Assembly (NCBI GenBank): GCA_037953625.1
Contig: CM075656.1
Coordinates: 78,201,001 to 78,265,000, forward strand
Length of the DNA: 64,000 nucleotides
DNA from: Crotalaria pallida
Lineage: Eukaryota > Streptophyta > Magnoliopsida > Fabales > Fabaceae
Direction: 5' to 3'
A program made the position numbers and the translations under genes. The notes beneath the pieces are model-generated. The model saw nothing but the letters and a program-made list of their open reading frames with translations. It was not told the origin of the DNA and did not search any database. Numbering within the stretch: position 1 is the stretch's first letter; each line of letters begins with the position of its first letter. Shown here piece after piece: positions 33,902-45,165 of this stretch.

Positions 33902-36900
33902 GTGTGCCTTCGAACGGGAAAACAATTGTGGTATCTTGATAGTGAATGTTCGAAGCACATGACGGGAGATAAGCGGCACTTCATTGAGCTTACTCCAAAG
34001 GAAAAGGGTTATGTCACTTATGGGGACAACAACAAAGGCAAAATCCTTGGTATTGGTAAAATCGGAAACTCTTCAAACTTGATTATTGATAATGTGCTCT
34101 ATGTTCAAGGATTATAACATAATCTCTTGAGCATAAGCCAATTATGTGATATTGGCAATCATGTAGTTTTTACCTCTACCCATTGCCTCATTAAAAGTGA
34201 CAAAGATGAATCAATCAAATTTGTTGGTAGAAGGTCAAATAATACTTACTTAGTTGATTTGAACAAAGTCACTTCTTTGGTCTCTACTTGTTTAGTGAGC
34301 AAAGAAAATGACACTTGGTTATGGCATCGTAGGACCGCTCATATAAATGTAAACCAATTGAAGAAAATTCAATCTAAAGATCTAGTAGTTGGTTTACCAA
34401 AGCTAAATTTTTCTATTGAAGGTGTTTGTTCCCCTTGCAAGAAATGTAAACAAACTAAAAACACCTTTGGATCAAAAATGGTTATGTCCACATCAAGGCC
34501 ATTAGAAATGCTTCATATGGACTTGTTTAGACCATCACAAATAAAAAGCTTTGGTGGCAACTATTATGCATTGGTGATTGTTGATGACTTCTCTAGGTTT
34601 ACTTGGACTTTATTTTTAACTACTAAGAGTGAGACCTACAAATCTTTTAAACATCATGTCAAACTTTTGCAAAACCAAGTAAATCAAAAAGTAATTATTA
34701 TTCGAACCGATCATGGTGGTGAATTCGAAAACCACAAATTTGATAGATTTTGTGCTAAAAATGGTATTGAGCATCAATTCTCCGCACCAAGGACTCCGGA
34801 ACAAAACGGAGTGGTAGAGCGGAAAAATAGGGTGCTAGAGGAACTTGCTAGAACCATGTTAAATGATTCTCAAGTACCTCAATATTTTTGGGCCGATGCC
34901 GTCAATACGGCTTGTTATGTTTTAAATCGTATTTTGATAAGGCCCTCTTTGGATAAAACCCCTATGAACTTTACAAGGGAAGAAAGCCAAATATATCTCA
35001 TTTTCATGTCTTCGGATGCCAAGTTTTTGTTTTAAATAATGGAAAAGAACACATTGGCAAGTTTGATTCCAAATCCGATGAAGGCATATTTTTAGGCTAT
35101 TCTTCTCATAGTAAAGCTTATAGAATTTTCAATAAAAGAACTTTAACTATTGAGGAATCAATTCATGTGGTTTTTAATGAGTCTTCAAAAGAAGATAGTG
35201 TTTTATGTGATGCTAGTGAAGATGGCATTGTCTTTTCAAAAGAAGAAAAAGAGAGAGAGAATTCAAAAGTTGATGAAGGAGAAGTAAGAGAAGAACTTCC
35301 TCCAACTTGGAAATCGGTCAAGGCTCATCCTATAGACAAAGTCATAGGAGATATGTCAAAGGGAGTACTTACTCGTAGGTCTATTCAAAACATTTGCCAC
35401 TATGTCTCATTTGTTTCTCAAATTGAACCCGATTCAATTAAAAAGGCCATTGAGGATGATCATTGGGTTCTTGCTATGCAAGAAGAATTAAACCAATTTG
35501 AAAGAAATGAAGTTTGGGATCTAGTCCCTAAACCCGATGATCATACCATAATTGGTACTAAATGGATTTATAGAAACAAACTTGATGAATCCGGGTTGAT
35601 TATAAGAAACAAAGCTAGACTAGTAGCTCAAGGGTACAACCAAGAGGAAGGTATCGTTATGATGAGACCTTTGCTCCGGTTGCACGTCTTGAAGCAATCC
35701 GAATTTTACTTGCTTATGCTTCAATCATGAAATTCACTTTATATCAAATGGATGTTAAAAGTGCTTTCTTGAATGGGTTTATAAATGAAGAAGTGTATGT
35801 CAAACAACCCCCGGGTTTTGAAAATAGTGAATTTCCAAACCATGTTTATAAATTGAAAAAGGCACTCTATGGATTGAAACAAGCTCCTAGAGCTTGGTAT
35901 GATCGATTGAGTTCCTTTCTATTAGAAAACAAGTTTCAAAAAGGGAAGGTTGATAATACACTATTTATTTATAAAACCAAGGATGACATTTTGTTAGTAC
36001 AAATCTATGTTGATGATATCATTTTCGGTGCTACTAACGTGTCTCTTTGTAGAAAGTTTTCAAATTTGATGAAAAAGGAATTTGAAATGTCAATGATGGG
36101 AGAACTCAAGTTCTTCCTAGGCTTACAAATAAAGCAAGTCAAGGAGGGGATATTTGTGCATCAAGGGAAATATTGCAAAGAGCTCCTTGAGAAATTCGGA
36201 TTGGACAAGTGCAAGGAAGCCTACACTCCAATGAGCACATCATGCTACCTAGACAAGGATGAACAAGGTACACCGGTTGATGTTAGTAAGTATAGGGGTA
36301 TGATAGGTAGTCTCCTATATCTCACTGCATCTAGACCGGATATTATGTTTAGTGTATGCATGTGTGCTAGATTTCAAGCTAATCCTAAAGAATCTCACCT
36401 ATCCGCAGTTAAACATATATTTAAGTATCTAAAAGGAACAATTAACACTGGTTTGTGGTATCCTGCTGATGCCAATCTTAGTTTAGTTGGTTACTCGGAT
36501 TCCGACTTCGCGGGATGCAAGCTTGATCGCAAAAGCACCAGTGGTACTTGCCATTTCTTGGGAAGTTCATTGGTGTCATGGTTTTCTAAAAAGCAAGCTT
36601 GTGTCGCTCTTTCTACCGCCGAAGCGGAATATATCGCAGCCGGTAGTTGTTGTGCTCAACTGTTATGGATGAAACAACAATTATCGGATTTTGGTTTGAA
36701 ACTTGAAAATATTCCGATTAGATGCGATAACACGAGTGCAATCAATTTGACTAAGAATCCGGTGTATCACTCAAGAACTAAACACATTGAAATAAGACAT
36801 CATTTTTTAAGAGATCATGTACAAAAGGGTGATTGCACAATTGAATTTGTTAGTACCACAAATCAATTAGCTGACATTTTTACAAAACCTCTACCAAGGG

Positions 36901-36959
36901 ACACCTTTTATCATATTAGGAGAGAACTTGGTATTTTAGATGAAGCTAATATAGGCTAA
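33902..36959 (+). pseudogene. Copia pol (protease, integrase, RT, RNase H), broken
   Basis: Begins with the end of the protease region (LWYLDSECSKHMTG). A stop lies at 34115-34117. Integrase follows, with its HHCC zinc site (HRRTAHINV to CSPCKKCKQ, about 34325-34450) and catalytic core (LHMDLF, TDHGGEFEN, EQNGVVERKN). A frameshift near 34963 moves reading to a second frame (35167-35730 visible), and another near 35655 to a third. From 35727 the RT and RNase H are continuous to the stop at 36957-36959, with YVDD at 36006-36017, YSDSDFAGC for RNase H and LADIFTKPLPRD near the end. In intact elements this polyprotein makes and integrates the cDNA; this copy cannot encode it in full. Confidence 0.9.
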
Positions 36960-38334
36960 TTGCATTGTGTGTCATTTTTGGAAAATCACCATATTAGTCT
37001 TACTCTAATGTGTTATTGATTCTTAGTTAAATTGTCCTTAATGATATTTGAAATTGTATATGTTAATTGTGTGTGATTCTGTACTGTATTCCAAGTTGGT
37101 AGTGAAGCATTTGTGTTTGATTTGTGTTTGGTCTTTTAAAACTGAGTTTTTACTTTCTGTTCTGTCAAAATACTCGAGTTTTTCCAAAAACACTCGAGTA
37201 TTTTAGTTCAAAATTAAATCAGTTTTAAATTGAAAAAGTTTTTAATCAGGGTCTGATAAAAATACTCGAGTGTTTCTCAAAACACTCGAGTCTTTATTAA
37301 AATACTCGAGTGTTTTTGTTTTTCAAAACACTCGAGTCTTTCGAAACCCCCAATTTTTGAACTTTCAGACCAAACTCGAGTATTTTCCAAAAAACTCGAG
37401 TATTTTGCGTTTTCCTGAAATTTGAACTTTCGGACCAAACTCGAGTTTTTCAATTTTTACTCGACTTTTCTGGGGAAATCTGGGCCGAGTCACGACCGAC
37501 TTGAATATATTTTCAAAAACTCGAGTATATCCTAAAGAACAACTCTAGTATTTATGAATATATTCGAGTATTTTGAACTGTTTATATATACTCTCAGACT
37601 CAAGTTTTTTTTGCGACCCTCTTCTCTCTCGGTTTTCTCATATCTCTCTCCTCAAAACTCAGATTTTCCTCAAAGTTTTGTCAAATCTTACTAGTTTTTC
37701 ATCCTCTAAACTCTTCTCTCGGTTTTATCCTCCTCCAGATGCTCCAGCTCCTTCGATGTTTTGATGATGTTGACCTTTGCAGTCTATCTTAGTTTTCATT
37801 CTGTTTTTATCATATTGGTCTTTGTTACATTTTCTGTATTTTGAGAACTTGGTGTTTTGAGACTTTGGGTTTCTTATTGCACCTTTGATTTGGACCTTTT
37901 ATGATGTTTTTATGTTAATGAATTTGGTCTTCATTATGATGTTTGTGCAAAGTTTCAGGGGGAGCTCTTTATCGTTATTATATCTCCGTTTTATTTGCAT
38001 AGTTGGTTATGGGGTTTTCCGATTATGCACCTCTCCTCCCTTGATCTTTTTCTAAATTGTTACATCTTTTTGGCGTATGACAAAAAGGGGGAGAGATATT
38101 ACACTTGTCTTGTCTTGATATTGTTGCACCTAAAATCTCTAATTATGGTATATACTCTGATAATTGTTAAATTCTCTAATACCATAGGCTTGGTGCTAAA
38201 ATTAAATTGTCATAACATCTTGCTCAAGCTGAATTTTTAGATAGGTGAAAAGTATCATATAGTGAGGGGGAGTTGCATCTCCAAGTGGATCAAGCTTAAC
38301 AAATGGATCAAGTGTTAATTATTTTGTCATCACC
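36960..38334 (+). other. Post-pol region of the copia element
   Basis: About 1.4 kb without a coding frame. SIRE-type elements often hold an env-like or other extra frame here; none is recognisable. It carries about ten ACTCGAGT-type motifs (37170-37570) and a pyrimidine-rich stretch (37615-37745). Confidence 0.6.
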
Positions 38335-38346
38335 AAAAAGGGGGAG
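38335..38346 (+). other. Copia polypurine tract
   Basis: AAAAAGGGGGAG, two bases before the right LTR. Confidence 0.85.
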
Positions 38347-38348
38347 AT

Positions 38349-39892
38349 TGTGAATTCAATGCTCCTAATTATGTGGATTATGTTTTGATGATGACAAAAT
38401 AATTAACAAATCATGCCTTGAAGATATTGCAACATCAACATCAACAAGAAGTCAAGAAAAGAAGACAAGTGCCCAATCATTCTCAATCAAATATTAATTG
38501 TAAATTTCTAATTTATGTTGAGAGCGGTTGAGAGTGGGTAGAAATAGTTAGTCTCTTCTAGGAATAAATTTTTATATGTTTATTAAGTTGAGATTGACCA
38601 AAAATTAATACTTGAGAGGAAAAATAAAATTGAAAAATAATTTTTCCCATATCTGATCAAAATACTCGAGTATTTATAGAAAAACTCGAGTATTTGTGCC
38701 AGGTCAGCATTTATGACCGTTAGTCTTGTTCGTGCACCAATTCACTCGTGACCGACCAAAAAGACTCGACTATTTACCAAAAGACTCGAGTATTTTTGTC
38801 CAGTCAGCAAAAATGAACGTTGGAGAGACTCAAAAACTCAATTGAGGGCATTTGAGTCTCATCCAACCCCAAGAGAGAATTCAGAACCTTATTGTAAAAT
38901 TTCTCTTTGAATTTGTGCAAGAACAAACAAGACAACAACACATCATTGATTACAAGCTTTCATAATTTCCTCTTCTCAAGTGTTAATTCCCAAAAAGCTC
39001 AACTTCTCACTCATATTGTCATTTTATTCCAAGTTGAGTTTTAGGCCTCAATTCTTACATTGAGCTGTGCTTATTTGTGCTAATCCATTGTGAGATTAGT
39101 AATACACATACAAAAAGCTTGATTATTCAAAGTCTTGGATTGTTCCCAAGCAAACCCTAAGTGGCTTAGGGTGTTGGAAGTCTTGAGAGGTTCTCAAGCA
39201 CAAGACTAGGAGGTTCCTAGCCCGGTGGAGTTTCTTGAAGGGAGTTCAAGGAAGCTTTGTGAAGAGTTCTTCAATCACCGGAATCAAATTGGGGTAGAAA
39301 TCAAGAGTTTGGTACACTCTTGAAAGGGTTAGGTTGAGTGAGGCCATTCTCAAGCAATCCTTTGTAATTTCTAACAATTTGATTATTAGTAGAAACTCCT
39401 AAGTGATTAGGAGGACTGGATGTAGCTCATTGTTGGAGTGAACCAGGATAAAATTGCTTGAGTGTTGGTTTATTGCTTTTAATCTACTTTCTATCTCAAT
39501 AGACTTAAGTCATTTCAATCAATTAGGATTTATACAATTAGGTAGCAAGTTCAAGGAATCTTTGTGTTTAAAAGTTATTTAGATTGCTTGCTATTCTGTT
39601 GGATAAGTTCCTGTTTATTATTGAATTGATTTGAGTTAAATTGCTGAATTTTCGTTTCTGGTTTTTCTGCTATCTGATAGGAAAAACTCGAGTATTTCAG
39701 AAAAGACTCGAGTTGTTCATCACTGAAAAACTCGAGTATTTCACAAAAGACTCGAGTCTTTTGTGTCTGATTCCAGAAAATTCAGTCTTAGCTCCATTTT
39801 TCAATTATCAATCGAAATATTTGGTATTAGTGCTTCAAAATACTATTCACCCCCCTCTAGTATTTGCTTAACCCGCTTGTTGGTTTCCAACA
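38349..39892 (+). repeat. Copia 3' LTR
   Basis: Nearly identical to the 5' LTR. Lacks a 32-bp block holding two CTCGAG palindromes near 38665, and one motif is mutated to CTCGAC near 38765. Confidence 0.9.
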
Positions 39893-39920
39893 GGCACCAC
39901 TGCACCAACAGCTCGTTGGT
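39893..39920 (-). mobile_element. tRNA-derived SINE, 5' part (split by copia)
   Basis: GGCAC target duplication followed by the 5' head of the SINE on the minus strand (AGCTGTTGGTGCAGTGG, A-box-like). It abuts the SINE duplication CCTAATTAATACTCTCTT at 39921-39938. Confidence 0.7.
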
Positions 39921-39938
39921 CCTAATTAATACTCTCTT

Positions 39939-41261
39939 GATCATTTAAGCTATGCAGTTTTGATATTTTATTTTGTCCTATATACATTATGTAATTTTAA
40001 AAATTTAATATTCATTTATATTTTTTTAAAATATATCCTTATTTATTATATTCAGTTTTTCATATTTATTTTTCCATTTCTTTCAGTATAATCTTCACGT
40101 ATTTATTGTTACCTTTTTCAATAGTGAAATAAAAATACTTTAATTAAAATAAATCAAATTACTGTATCATTTAATTATTTCTTAATTTACATACACAACT
40201 TTAAACTTAAATTACATACACAATAGTGAAATAAAATATTTTGAATGCATCTTAGCATGCCTTTGGTAGAGGAGGAAATGGATGAGAAAACTTCATTTTT
40301 TTTTTTGTTTGGTTCAAAAGAGGAAAAGGAGAGAAGAGAAAAGTAACTATAGGACCCACAAAAAAAGTTTTCTCTCCAAAAGATGAGAGATTTTGGAGAG
40401 AAAAAAGAAATGTGATATATTTAGAGATAAAAATAAGGAAAACTAAAAAAAAAAAATCCAAAAAGAAAAATATTATGAAACGGAGGGAGTATCCAGTCAA
40501 GTCATACATCTACTGCATAGGGTGGATTGACTTAGCTTGGGTCGTTAGCCACTAGTGTTTTATCCCTTCTATTATCCTTACTTGTATCACGCTTGAGAGA
40601 AGATGAGATTTGGTGCAATGATAAAATTACCGTTTCATACTATGTGGATCACGAGTTTAAGTGTAGAAAATAACTTTTTCATACACCATAGTAAAAAAAA
40701 AAAAAAACAGTTTTCAGCCCACATTTTTGTCCTTAGCTTCTATTTTTTTTTATGGAGTTTAGTTAGAATATTTTTTTTTTATATCTTCGAATAAAAAATA
40801 CATTTAAAAAAAATACATTTTTTTTATAATTTGGAAGTGTTGACTAAATCCCGTAAAAAAAGAGAGTTAAGAACTAAAAATATGAAACAGAGGACTACTA
40901 TTCATAGTAAAATTGCATATAATTACCCTCTTCGATGGGACCTCATTAACGAGTGGAAGGAAGGTGCATTTCATTTCATTAACGAGTGGAAGGAAGGTAA
41001 AATTTCACTGAGTTTTAGTGCTAATGACAACCCCTATTTGAGACCTTGTCTATTGGTGCTAAGCTGACTCCAAGCATAAATCCTCTACATGATTGGAGAT
41101 ATTAAGGTTGTGTGGTTCTAGTGTATTGCCTTCTCATTAAAGGAGTGAATTTTGTCCAAGTGTGTGGGGTTGCGAGGCACTCTTTTCTCGTAGCATGATT
41201 AGAAATTTAGAACATTGGTACCGAAACACGGATATGACATGAGATATATGAGTAATTATTA
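39939..41261. other. Unassigned AT-rich sequence
   Basis: No gene recognised. It contains a purine-rich stretch (40265-40480) ending in CGGAGGGAGTA, a likely Stowaway terminus remnant near 40480. A 22-bp tandem duplication (CATTAACGAGTGGAAGGAAG core) lies at 40943 and 40977. Confidence 0.45.
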
Positions 41262-41516
41262 CTTTGATCTTATTTATAAAATCCTTTTGAGATTTTATTT
41301 TGGTCATATTTATTAGATTATTTTTAATTTTCAATAACATTTAATTATTTCTTTCCACTAACACATATAAAGTCAAATTTTTTAGAGTTTCAATAATAAT
41401 TGTAGAGGTAGTTTTGAAAAAGTATATTAAATTTTCACATTTCCAATGCTACTAACAAATTTATCCACTTTGAGTGAAAAACCCTAAAAGGATCTTATAA
41501 ATAGGATCGGAGGGAG
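41262..41516. mobile_element. Stowaway-like MITE
   Basis: The right terminus AAGGATCTTATAAATAGGATCGGAGGGAG pairs with a degenerate left terminus (CTTTGATCTTATTTATAAAATCC). TA lies on both sides. No coding capacity. Confidence 0.6.
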
Positions 41517-41528
41517 TATATACAGTAA

Positions 41529-41712
41529 TTTTTTTTCACATCAATGATATTTTCCGCCGATAATTAAAGACTAATCCCTTTTGAAGTGTAGAGATTATCT
41601 AAGTGAGCTTTACCTCTATTAATAAATCTTTTCCATACTCATGGTAGATCGAACCTCTGACATCATGATTAAAGAATTCAACTATCTACCAACTGTACTG
41701 GATCTGGTTGAT
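41529..41712 (-). mobile_element. tRNA-derived SINE
   Basis: Minus strand: an A-box-like region (CAGTTGGTAGATAGTTG), a B-box (GGTTCGATCTA, near 41650) and a terminal A-run (plus-strand T-run at 41529). Flanked by TATACAGTAA (41519-41528) and TATACAATAA (41713-41722), a 10-bp duplication with one mismatch. Same family as the SINE at 44446-44693 but more diverged. Confidence 0.7.
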
Positions 41713-42050
41713 TATACAATAATATTAAAAACAAAATTAAAGATATATATATATATAATTAAAAATATATAAAATATTTAAAATGGATATATGCCCGACA
41801 GATGACATTAATACATATCCAACAATACGAAGGGAGTACGTATGAATTATTGGTGATTTCTTGAAAAGCAATCATTCTTGGTAGGATTTGTGGGCTAAGA
41901 CCGAGTGGAAACTTGAAACTTTAGTACTACCCAATAGAAAGTTAGTGCTCATCCTTATTCGTTGACTATAAACATGTATGAATATGCGTGCATTCGTTAA
42001 GGTCTTCCAGTATTTGTTGGGCAGTCGACTACATTGTCTAATTAACGGTA
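41713..42050. other. Unassigned
   Basis: AT-rich sequence between a SINE and a MITE. No gene seen. Confidence 0.4.
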
Positions 42051-42341
42051 CTTCCTCTTGTCTTTATTATAGGGCATACTAACCGAATTACACATACCAA
42101 GAAAGTGGTTGATTTTATGAATTCTATGAAAATATATTGTAACATTACAATTTTACCCCCTTAACTTTTCTTGAAAATTCACACTCATTAATGAACAACA
42201 AAAACACATAGATGGTCAAAACATTTAATAAGGGCAAAAAAGAGAAAAATCAATAAATGATGCATAGAAAATATAAAATGACTTATAATTAGGACCAAAA
42301 AAACTTTCTAGAATGTGACCTATATATAGGACCGGAGGGAG
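42051..42341. mobile_element. Stowaway-like MITE
   Basis: Termini CTTCCTCTTGTCTTTATTATAGG and CCTATATATAGGACCGGAGGGAG form imperfect inverted repeats. TA flanks both ends. No coding capacity. Confidence 0.6.
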
Positions 42342-44429
42342 TACTATTTTTACCTTTCTTTTTTAAGTTCTTGATTTAAATTCACGGTTCTTTTCTTCTT
42401 TATTATGCTTTACTCTTCTGTTTTTAGTGAAGGGAATATTTTCGTGTTTATTACTAAATAAGAATTGAGAAAATAGATGGTTCATCGAGAGTGTAAAGGT
42501 TTTTTACATCATCATCAGTGCATCATCCACCATTCATATGTTTATGGCTGCTGACTTTCAAATAAAAGTAATACAAATGAATAGTGAATAATAGAATGAT
42601 GGTGTAAAAATGTTACACCGTCAGTTCACACTCATTAATCTCACAAAAATTTAGATTCAAGTCTTATATTTATATTTATATATAAATCTCTCATCCTCCT
42701 TTAAAGGGTATATGTTGTTCTGACCCAAAATATTAGACCCCAATATTTTGATGAGCCCAAGAGTTAAAATCACTTAAACTTTTTTGTCAAATGTTATATA
42801 AAAAATTAAAATGAATATAAGTGTATATATTGTAATATAAATGATAGTATTGTAACGGTTTTGTGAGATGAAATTTTTGGTTCAAGGTTTTACAAGACTA
42901 TGATTAAAGTAAAGTTTGTAGTATCAATAAAGGTTAGTAAAGATGGTAAAAGATTTGTTGTTACTCAAACAAGTTGTTAGGGTTCAATTCCTAGCTAAAG
43001 GTGGCAATTCGGGTTACCTGGTCAGGTTTGGGCCACGATCGGGCGAAGCTAAAAAGGTCTGGATAAAATTCGGGCAAAAAAATCTAACTACACCCGATAG
43101 CAGGTCATTTTTTAAAAACTAATTCGGCCTTTTTTTGTCGGTGATCTTAGCCAGTGGTTTGGATGTTTGGCAAGTTCGGACTTCATAATTCGGACTAAAA
43201 AAGTCTTAGATCTATTCGAATTGTATTTTAAGAATCTAAGTTCTTCTTATATATCATACTTATTTAGGTTGCCCAGTCACGCTGGTTTTTTTGCTGTCTC
43301 TATTCATAGTTATTGTGAATGTAAAATGCCTTGTTATAAGACTAACCCTCGAGATGACATAACTATATCGAAAGAATTAGTCACTTAATTACATGATGCA
43401 TATTTGAGGAAAAAAACAAAAGCAAAGTTTGTAAGGAAAAGAAAAATTGTCTCATGCTTCGTTAAATAAATCAATTTCTTATACAAATTTAACTTATTTC
43501 TATAATTCTTATATTTCCTTAGTTTAAAAAAAAAAAAAGAAATTGTAATATCTAGATGTAAAAATGAGACGTAAGAATAACACTTTTGAATTTAAAACAA
43601 TCATTAGCATAACCGATATTCTACTCCTAAAATACTAGTCTGGAAAATGATATCCATAGGTTTACTTTGACGTTTCAACAAAGGCGTGCTGCTTGGTCCT
43701 TTGTTTTCCCTAAAAGTTAAGTTAGTACTGCAATTTATTTTTTGACAGCTCCTGAATTGGCTGGACAGTACTATGCTTTCTCCATGCCCTTGTGGGGACC
43801 ACTTGAGATCCCAATGAGAAACCAAAAATAAAATAATGAAAAATCATTCTCCTTTTATACCTAGAACTAGAATATCTGCATACAATATCATATTGTTATG
43901 TAAATAGGAATTATATAAAACCATTTTTATTTTATAATATAAAGATTGATTTTCTTAACTTCAGCCCGGATAAGAGATTACAAGAAGTGCATTTTTTATA
44001 AAAAAAACTAAATATTTAATAATTCAAATGATAGTGAACTTAGTTTTTCTAAGTTTATTTACTACTTTTAGCTTCTTATCCTTAACTCTATAAAGATTAG
44101 TAATAATCATTATTAAAAAAAATTAGTAATAGTCAAGTTACTATATAAATGGGCAAAATTACATATGTTGGTAAGTTTAATAAAAAAAAGTGAATCCATT
44201 ATCTTCATACTATACTAAGCCATAGATCAAATAATTGAAAGTGTATGTGTCACATTTTTTTGCCAGCTAGCTTTTGAAATTTTGTACCCAAGTTTTCTAG
44301 AAAAAAAAACGTTTTGATTTTCATCATCAATCATCGCAGGGTGGTACAAACGAAAAAAACGAGCACGGGTTTGGATCCCTTACTTTCAGATTTATTTTTA
44401 ATAATATATTTAAAATAAATAATTTAATT
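42342..44429. other. Unassigned AT-rich sequence
   Basis: No gene supported. A minus-strand frame at 43604-43825 (73 codons) has no recognisable domain. The sequence around 43003-43130 is locally GC-richer and looks repetitive (GTGGCAATTCGGGTTACCTGG). Confidence 0.4.
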
Positions 44430-44445
44430 GGAAAAATTTTCTTTT

Positions 44446-44693
44446 TTTTTTACACCAAGGGTATCCCTCAGCCGAAGACTAATCCCCTTCGAGGCGTAGA
44501 GATCACCGAAGTGAGTTTTGCCTCTATCAACAAAGTCTTTTCCATGCCCACGGCAAGGATCGTCACCGAAGTGAGTTTTGCCTCTATCAACAAAGTCTTT
44601 TCCATGCCCACGGCAAGGATCGAACCCCTGACATCATGCTTAAGGAACTCATCTATCTACCAACTGTGCTAGACTTTGTTGGTGGAAAAATTT
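44446..44693 (-). mobile_element. tRNA-derived SINE with internal 60-bp duplication
   Basis: Flanked by perfect 16-bp duplications GGAAAAATTTTCTTTT (44430-44445 and 44694-44709). The minus strand shows an A-box-like head (GCACAGTTGGTAGATAG), a B box (GGGGTTCGATCCTTG) and a 3' A-run. A 60-bp unit is present twice in tandem (44503-44562 and 44563-44622), making this copy longer than its relative at 41529-41712. Confidence 0.85.
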
Positions 44694-45000
44694 TCTTTTA
44701 TACAAACACATTTTAAACTTTCATACATTCCATTTGATTTTTTTTTATCTTCAACATTTATAATATATTAGATATATAATTTCTTTTATCCATTCGTCTC
44801 ACTTCATCCTGTCTAAATTCTAAAAAATGAACCTAAATATTACACTAAGTCATTTTCATCACCAATAAAGATAAAATTAATATTATATTATTGTTTTATA
44901 TTTTAATTTTTACTTATATTAATCATCAAAGTTACAATTAACTGGAAGTAAATAAGTGTCCAGATGTGTAAAGCATAGTCAGTGCTACTGTTTTTGTCAC

Positions 45001-45010
45001 TATATATAAA
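45001..45010 (+). promoter_or_regulatory. TATA box of receptor-kinase gene 1
   Basis: TATATATAAA lies 156 bp before the chosen start. A W-box (TTGACC) follows at 45018-45023. The position fits a plant core promoter. Confidence 0.6.
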
Positions 45011-45165
45011 ACATTGATTGACCAAGCTTAGAACCAAGCCAAACAAATCTCTACTTTTCTTCTATGGTATTAGAGTACATAGCATACTCCTCCCTATGTA
45101 ACAAATCTTTTCTTTTTTCCAATCTACACATACTGAAAACAAAGCAAATCTCACAGAACAACCAT

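Larger units (their letters stand above)
30463..39892 (+). mobile_element. SIRE-like Ty1/copia retrotransposon, coding region broken
   Basis: LTRs are 30463-32039 (1577 bp) and 38349-39892 (1544 bp), flanked by the perfect 5-bp duplication GGCAC. The primer site TGGTATCAGAGC matches initiator tRNA-Met, and the polypurine tract AAAAAGGGGGAG is at 38335. Domain order is gag with zinc knuckles, integrase, RT, RNase H, which is copia order. Long LTRs and a 1.4-kb region after pol suggest the SIRE/Maximus group. Several stops and frameshifts disable gag-pol, although the LTRs differ by only about six substitutions by eye. Confidence 0.9.
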
